Source: Albimonas sp963816545 (GTDB lineage Bacteria > Pseudomonadota > Alphaproteobacteria > Rhodobacterales > Rhodobacteraceae). Taken from it: 64,000 bases of DNA. The stretch is taken from positions 620,001 through 684,000 of the forward strand of contig CAWFLE010000007.1 of NCBI GenBank assembly GCA_963816545.1, written 5' to 3'. The translations under genes and the position numbers were made by a program. Every line of letters begins with the position of its first letter. Positions within the stretch are counted from its first letter, which is position 1. Below are positions 58,716 through 64,000 of the stretch, piece by piece. Under the pieces are notes generated by a model. It searched no databases, was not told the origin of the DNA, and saw nothing but the letters and a program-made list of their open reading frames with translations.

Positions 58716-61299
58716 ATGGTCAGGTCAAGCGCGCCGGGAATCGCCCGCCCGCGGGCCGCGACCCCGGCGCCTCATGCACAGGCGGCGGGGACGGGTTTGG
58801 CGCAGATCTTCAAATGGCTGTCGCGGCTGCTGGCGTTGATGGCGGGGCTGGCGGCGCTGGCGGCGGCGTTCCTGTGGGTGCTGCTGAGCGGGTCCCTGCC
58901 CGACTACGACCGGGAGTTCGAGGTGGCGGGCGTGGAGGCGCCGGTCTCGATCCTGCGCGACGTGCATGCGGTGCCGCATATCCGGGGCGCGGGGGCGGGC
59001 GACGTGTTCTTCGGCCTGGGCTTCGCGCATGCGCAGGACCGGCTGTGGCAGATGGAGATGTCGCGGCGCGCGGCCCACGGGCGGCTCTCGGAGCTGTTCG
59101 GGGAGGCGACGCTGCCGGTGGACCGCTTCATGCGCGCGCTCGACCTCGACGGGCTGGCGCGGGAGGCGGTGGACGTGCAGACGCCCGAGGCGCGGGCGGC
59201 GCTGGAGGCCTATGCGCGCGGGGGTCAACGCCTACATCCGCGCGGTGGCGGACGAGGCGCTGGGGCGGGGCGCGCCGGAGTTCTACCTGTTCTCGGACAA
59301 GATCGCGCCGTGGACGCCGGCCGACAGCCTCGCCATCGCCAAGCTGATGGCGCTGCGGCTGACCGACCAGGCGGCGGCGGAGGTGCGGCGCGCGGCGCTG
59401 GCGCTGCGGGTGCGGCCCGATCGGTTGCGCGACGTGCTGCCGGACTATCCCGAGCCCGCGCTGATCGCGCCGAAGGCGGCTTTGGCCGGGCCGCGCTATG
59501 CGGGGTGGTTCGGGGGCGCGCCGTTCCCGTTGGCGCAGGGGCCGCAGGGGCCGCAGGCGCTGGCCGAGGCCGGGCGCGGGGGCGCGTCCAACGCCTGGGC
59601 GCTGGGGCCGTCGCGGGCGGCGGCGGGGGCGCCCATCCTGGCGAACGATCCGCATCTTTGGCTATCGGCGCCGTCGCTTTGGTATCTGGCGCGGCTGGAG
59701 CTGCCGTCCGGGGGGGTGATCGGGGCGACGGTGCCGGGGCTGCCGCTGGTGCTGATCGGGCGGAACGCGCAGCTCGCCTGGGGGCTGACCTCCGCCTACG
59801 TGGATGACGCGGACGTCTATATCGAGCGGCTCGATCCCGAGGATCCGGGGCGGTATCTGACGCCCGCGGGGCCGGAGCCGTTCCGGGAGCGGACGGAGAC
59901 GATTCGCCTTCCCGAGGGGGAGGTGGAGGCGCGCCTGCGCTGGACCCGCCACGGGCCGGTGATCCCGCCCGAGCAGATGGGCGTGGGCGACGTGACGCCG
60001 GAGGGGCATGTGGCCGCCCTGAGCTGGACGGCGCTGACGGCGGAGGACACCAGCTTCTCGGCCGGATTCGCGCTGATGCAGGCGAAGTCCATCGAGGCGG
60101 GACGCGAGGCGATGCGGGCGCATGTGGCGCCGGCGATGAACGTGTTCCTCGCGGACCGGGAGGATGTGGGGATGCAGGTGGCGGGCCGCGCGCCGCTGCG
60201 GGACCCGCGAAGTCCGGGCAAGGGGCGGCTGCCCTCGCCGGGCTGGATCTCGGCCAACGATTGGCGGGGGTACCTGGATTACGATGAAATGCCCTCGGTG
60301 ATGCGGCCGGAGGGCGGGGCGGTGGCCAACGCCAACAACCGCACGGCGGAAGCGGATTATCCGCGCAACCTCGGGTTCCACTGGGGGGATCCGTACCGCA
60401 TCCGGCGGCTGGAGAAGCAGTTGGCGGCGCGGGAGTTCCATTCGCTCGACAGCGCGGTGGCCTTGCAGAACGACACGGTGTCGGAGATGGCGCGGGCGGT
60501 GCTGCCGCTGATCGCGCGGGACCTGTGGTGGACGGGGCCGGCCGCGCCCTCGGACCCGGTGGAGGCGCGCCGGCAGCAGGCGCTGGAGATGCTGGGCGAC
60601 TGGAACGGCGAGATGTCCGAGCACGCGCCCGAACCGCTGATCTTCTACGAGTGGATGCGCCGGCTGACCGTGCGGCTGGCGGAGGACGAGCTGGGCCCCG
60701 CGATCGCGCGCATCGAGGGGCCGCAGCCCGTGTTCGTGGAGCGGGTGTTTCGCGACGTGGAGGGCGCGGCGGAGTGGTGCGACATCGACAAGACCTCGCG
60801 CGTCGAGACCTGCGCCGAGATCGCGGAGCTGGCGCTGGACGACGCGCTGGGTGCGCTGACGGAGCGGTTCGGCGGCTCTCCCATCGGGTGGCGCTGGGGG
60901 GAGGCGCATGAGGTGCGCCATGACCACGACGTGCTGGGCCGGTTCGGGCTTCTGAGCATGGCGGTGAACATCCGGCACGAGGGCTCGGGCGGGGATTACA
61001 CGCTGATGCGGACCGCATGAGCGCCGGACGCGGGCCGGAGCCCTATGTGGCGCGATTCGGCGGCGGGGTTCCGCATGGTGGTGGATTTCGCGGACCCCGA
61101 CAGCTCGGTCTTCATCCTGGCGACGGGAGAATCCGGCAACCCGTTCTCGCGCCACTACGACGACCTGTCGGAGCTGTGGCGGCGCGGCGACGCGATCCGC
61201 ATGTCGCTGAATTTTCAGGATGCCGAAGCGGCGGCGGCCGGAGAGACGCGCCTCGTGCCTGGGGGGCGGCGCGAAGACACCGGCCTCGGCCCAAATTGA
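58716..61299 (+). CDS. Penicillin acylase family protein (three frameshifts)
   Basis: Ntn hydrolase of about 860 residues, exported and self-cleaved into two chains that hydrolyse amides such as acyl-homoserine lactones or beta-lactams. An N-terminal hydrophobic helix (LLALMAGLAALAAAFLWVLL) is a signal or anchor. Seen: VPHIRGAGAGDVFFGLGFAH and QDRLWQMEMSRRAAHGRLSE, then the chain junction GGASNAWALGPSRA with the nucleophile Ser, NDPHLWLSAPSLWY, GLTSAYVDDADVYIERLD and NANNRTAEADYPRNLG. Breaks: near 59222 (extra G between AYARG and VNAYIRAV), about 61016 and about 61060, after which GFRMVVDFADPDSSVFILAT, GNPFSRHYDDLSELWRRGD and a stop at 61299 complete the protein. Confidence 0.87.
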
Positions 61300-61471
61300 C
61301 GCTACGTCAGTTTTCCTTGCGCATACCGGTGATCCGTCCAATATGGCGATGTCCGCGGTCCGAGCGCGACCGAATCCCCTCGGCGTCGGCGCTTCACCCC
61401 CCCCAGGGATTTGAACGTCGGCGTCACCGGTCGCACGCGTATTCCCCACACTTCGGGCCGCGGACACCCGA

Positions 61472-62404
61472 TCAGGGCGGCGGAGGCCGGCCGAACAGCC
61501 GGTGGAACGCGCCGTTCACGGTGGCGACGCCGAGGCAGGCCGCGACCACCGAGAGCCAACCGAGCGGGCCCGGATTCTCCTCCAGCAGGGCCCAGCCCCC
61601 GAGCGCGGCCCCCATCGGGACCAGCGAGGTGAGGGACGAGGTGCGCGGTACGCCAAGCTCCCGGATCGCGTAGCCGTAGGCCCAGGCGGCCCCGACGCCG
61701 GCGAGCGCCCCCTGCACCAGCGCGAGACGGCCGAGTTCGAGCAGGTCCGTCCGGCCGAGATCGCTGCCCATGAGCAGGGCCATGACCGTCAGGAACGGGA
61801 CGGAATAGAGGGCGGTGTAGGCCGTGGCCTCCAGCGCGGTGAAGCGGGTGGAGCGGTAGGCGATGGTGAAGGCGGCCCAGCCCAGCGCGGCGGCCATCAG
61901 CCAGGGCGCCCCCTGGAAGAAGCCCGTATCGCCGCGCGCCGCCGCAGGCCCCACGATCAGCGAGATCGAGAGCGCGATCAGCAGCAGGCCGACGATCCGC
62001 TGCGGCCCGAGGCGCGCACGGTGGAAGATCACGTCATAGGCCGCGACGTAGAGCGGCAGCGTCGCCGGCACCATGGGCCCGAAGAGCGAGGCCGGCACGG
62101 TCTGGAGCCCGGTGCCGGTCAGCAGCACGAAGGGCCCGCCCCAGCCGAAGGCCATGACCCAGATGGGCCACTGACGCTCGCCCGCAGGCACAATTCCGCG
62201 GCGCAGCCAGACCGGCGCAAGGGCGAGGGCGGGGATGCCGTAGCGCAGGATCGCGAGGTCCAACGGACGCGCGGAGCCGACCTGGTTGCGGGTGGCCACG
62301 ATCCAGCCCGCCCAGACGATGACGGCGAAGGTTGCGGCGGCGTAGCCGCGACGGAGACGCCCGACGTCCGGGCGCTGGGGCGCGCCTTCGGAAGTGGCTG
62401 CCAT
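61472..62404 (-). CDS. EamA/DMT family transporter
   Basis: A 310-residue inner-membrane protein with ten hydrophobic segments in two EamA repeats: FAVIVWAGWIVATRNQVG, LAILRYGIPALALAPVWL, GLQTVPASLFGPMVPATLPL in the first; AAALGWAAFTIAYRSTRF and TSLVPMGAALGGWALLEENP in the second. The substrate is unknown. I chose ATG 62404; the frame to 62515 overlaps the purL start on the other strand. The gap between it and the penicillin acylase stop (61300-61471) shows nothing. purL is divergent, 88 bp away. Confidence 0.88.
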   Translation of the reverse strand: MAATSEGAPQRPDVGRLRRGYAAATFAVIVWAGWIVATRNQVGSARPLDLAILRYGIPALALAPVWLRRGIVPAGERQWPIWVMAFGWGGPFVLLTGTGLQTVPASLFGPMVPATLPLYVAAYDVIFHRARLGPQRIVGLLLIALSISLIVGPAAARGDTGFFQGAPWLMAAALGWAAFTIAYRSTRFTALEATAYTALYSVPFLTVMALLMGSDLGRTDLLELGRLALVQGALAGVGAAWAYGYAIRELGVPRTSSLTSLVPMGAALGGWALLEENPGPLGWLSVVAACLGVATVNGAFHRLFGRPPPP

Positions 62405-62492
62405 GCGATCTTTCCCTCGGGCCACGGCTCGGCTAACAAGCGCGCGCCCGCCCGCCGCGGGGGGCCCGCATCCCTGAACCGGAGGGCGACTT

Positions 62493-64000
<1,508 letters not shown>

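Noticed and set aside
61017..61673. A separate 218-residue plus-strand gene after the penicillin acylase
   Set aside because: Its first 15 or so residues (GPEPYVARFGGG) are the acylase C-terminal region continuing across an indel; the rest is in the wrong frame. The real terminus runs in a third frame to 61299.

Overview
The window looks like chromosomal DNA of a very GC-rich alphaproteobacterium of the Rhodobacterales (Rhodobacteraceae-like). The evidence is the gene orders dapF-mtaB-ftsY and rlp-like gene-dacA-tmk-holB-tatD-MBL, a DUF2794 protein, a 'component of SufBCD complex'-like membrane protein and a HemB without the zinc cysteines. The genus cannot be assigned from the sequence alone. 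I see no prophage, insertion sequence, CRISPR array or rRNA operon. One tRNA (Lys-UUU) is present.

Layout. 1-6.3 kb: a partial flavin monooxygenase, an orphan Vsr endonuclease, a class I glutamine amidotransferase-like hydrolase, a YdcH/DUF465 protein, an HPF-cold shock fusion and malate synthase G. 6.5-15.2 kb: aminopeptidase N, a probable suhB/alpha-r8-type small RNA, a LysR regulator, a secreted protein of unknown function, an HxlR regulator, an alpha/beta hydrolase, an AEC transporter, an MBL hydrolase and TatD. 15.2-19.3 kb: holB, tmk, dacA and a Pro/Ala-rich secreted protein, all broken by closely spaced indels. 19.4-31.1 kb: an exopolysaccharide locus (gmd, WcaI-like transferase, initiating sugar transferase, BY-kinase co-polymerase, methyltransferase, Wzy-like and Wzx-like membrane proteins, sulfotransferase-like protein, glycosyltransferase). 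A CtrA-type site lies in its divergent promoter region. 31.2-34.4 kb: NUDIX, GGDEF-EAL and tRNA-Lys. 34.4-39.1 kb: dapF, mtaB, ftsY and an EamA transporter. 39.2-44.9 kb: fasciclin protein, then a TetR regulator divergent from an AcrAB-type RND pump. 45.1-54.6 kb: SDR, gamma-glutamyltransferase, DUF2794, NTF2-like, rnr, topA and a membrane protein. 54.7-64 kb: hemB, PhyH-like dioxygenase, SYLF lipoprotein, 3-hydroxyisobutyrate dehydrogenase-like enzyme, penicillin acylase family protein, EamA transporter and partial purL.

Two layers of signal go beyond the genes. First, the intergenic DNA carries repeated structured elements. Two are perfect 68-70 bp cloverleaves (an outer stem enclosing three hairpins with no unpaired junction base), each starting 23 nt after a stop codon. 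There is also a family of GTTTCGC-N-GCGAAAC palindromes, and a dispersed GC-rich repeat. The cloverleaves are the best candidates for something undescribed.

Second, many genes, including essential ones (tmk, holB, ftsY, purL), carry single-base frameshifts, extremely dense at 15.85-18.05 kb. Gene decay is unlikely in essential genes, so I read these as errors in the consensus sequence. I annotate such genes over their whole reconstructed span and give the approximate break points.
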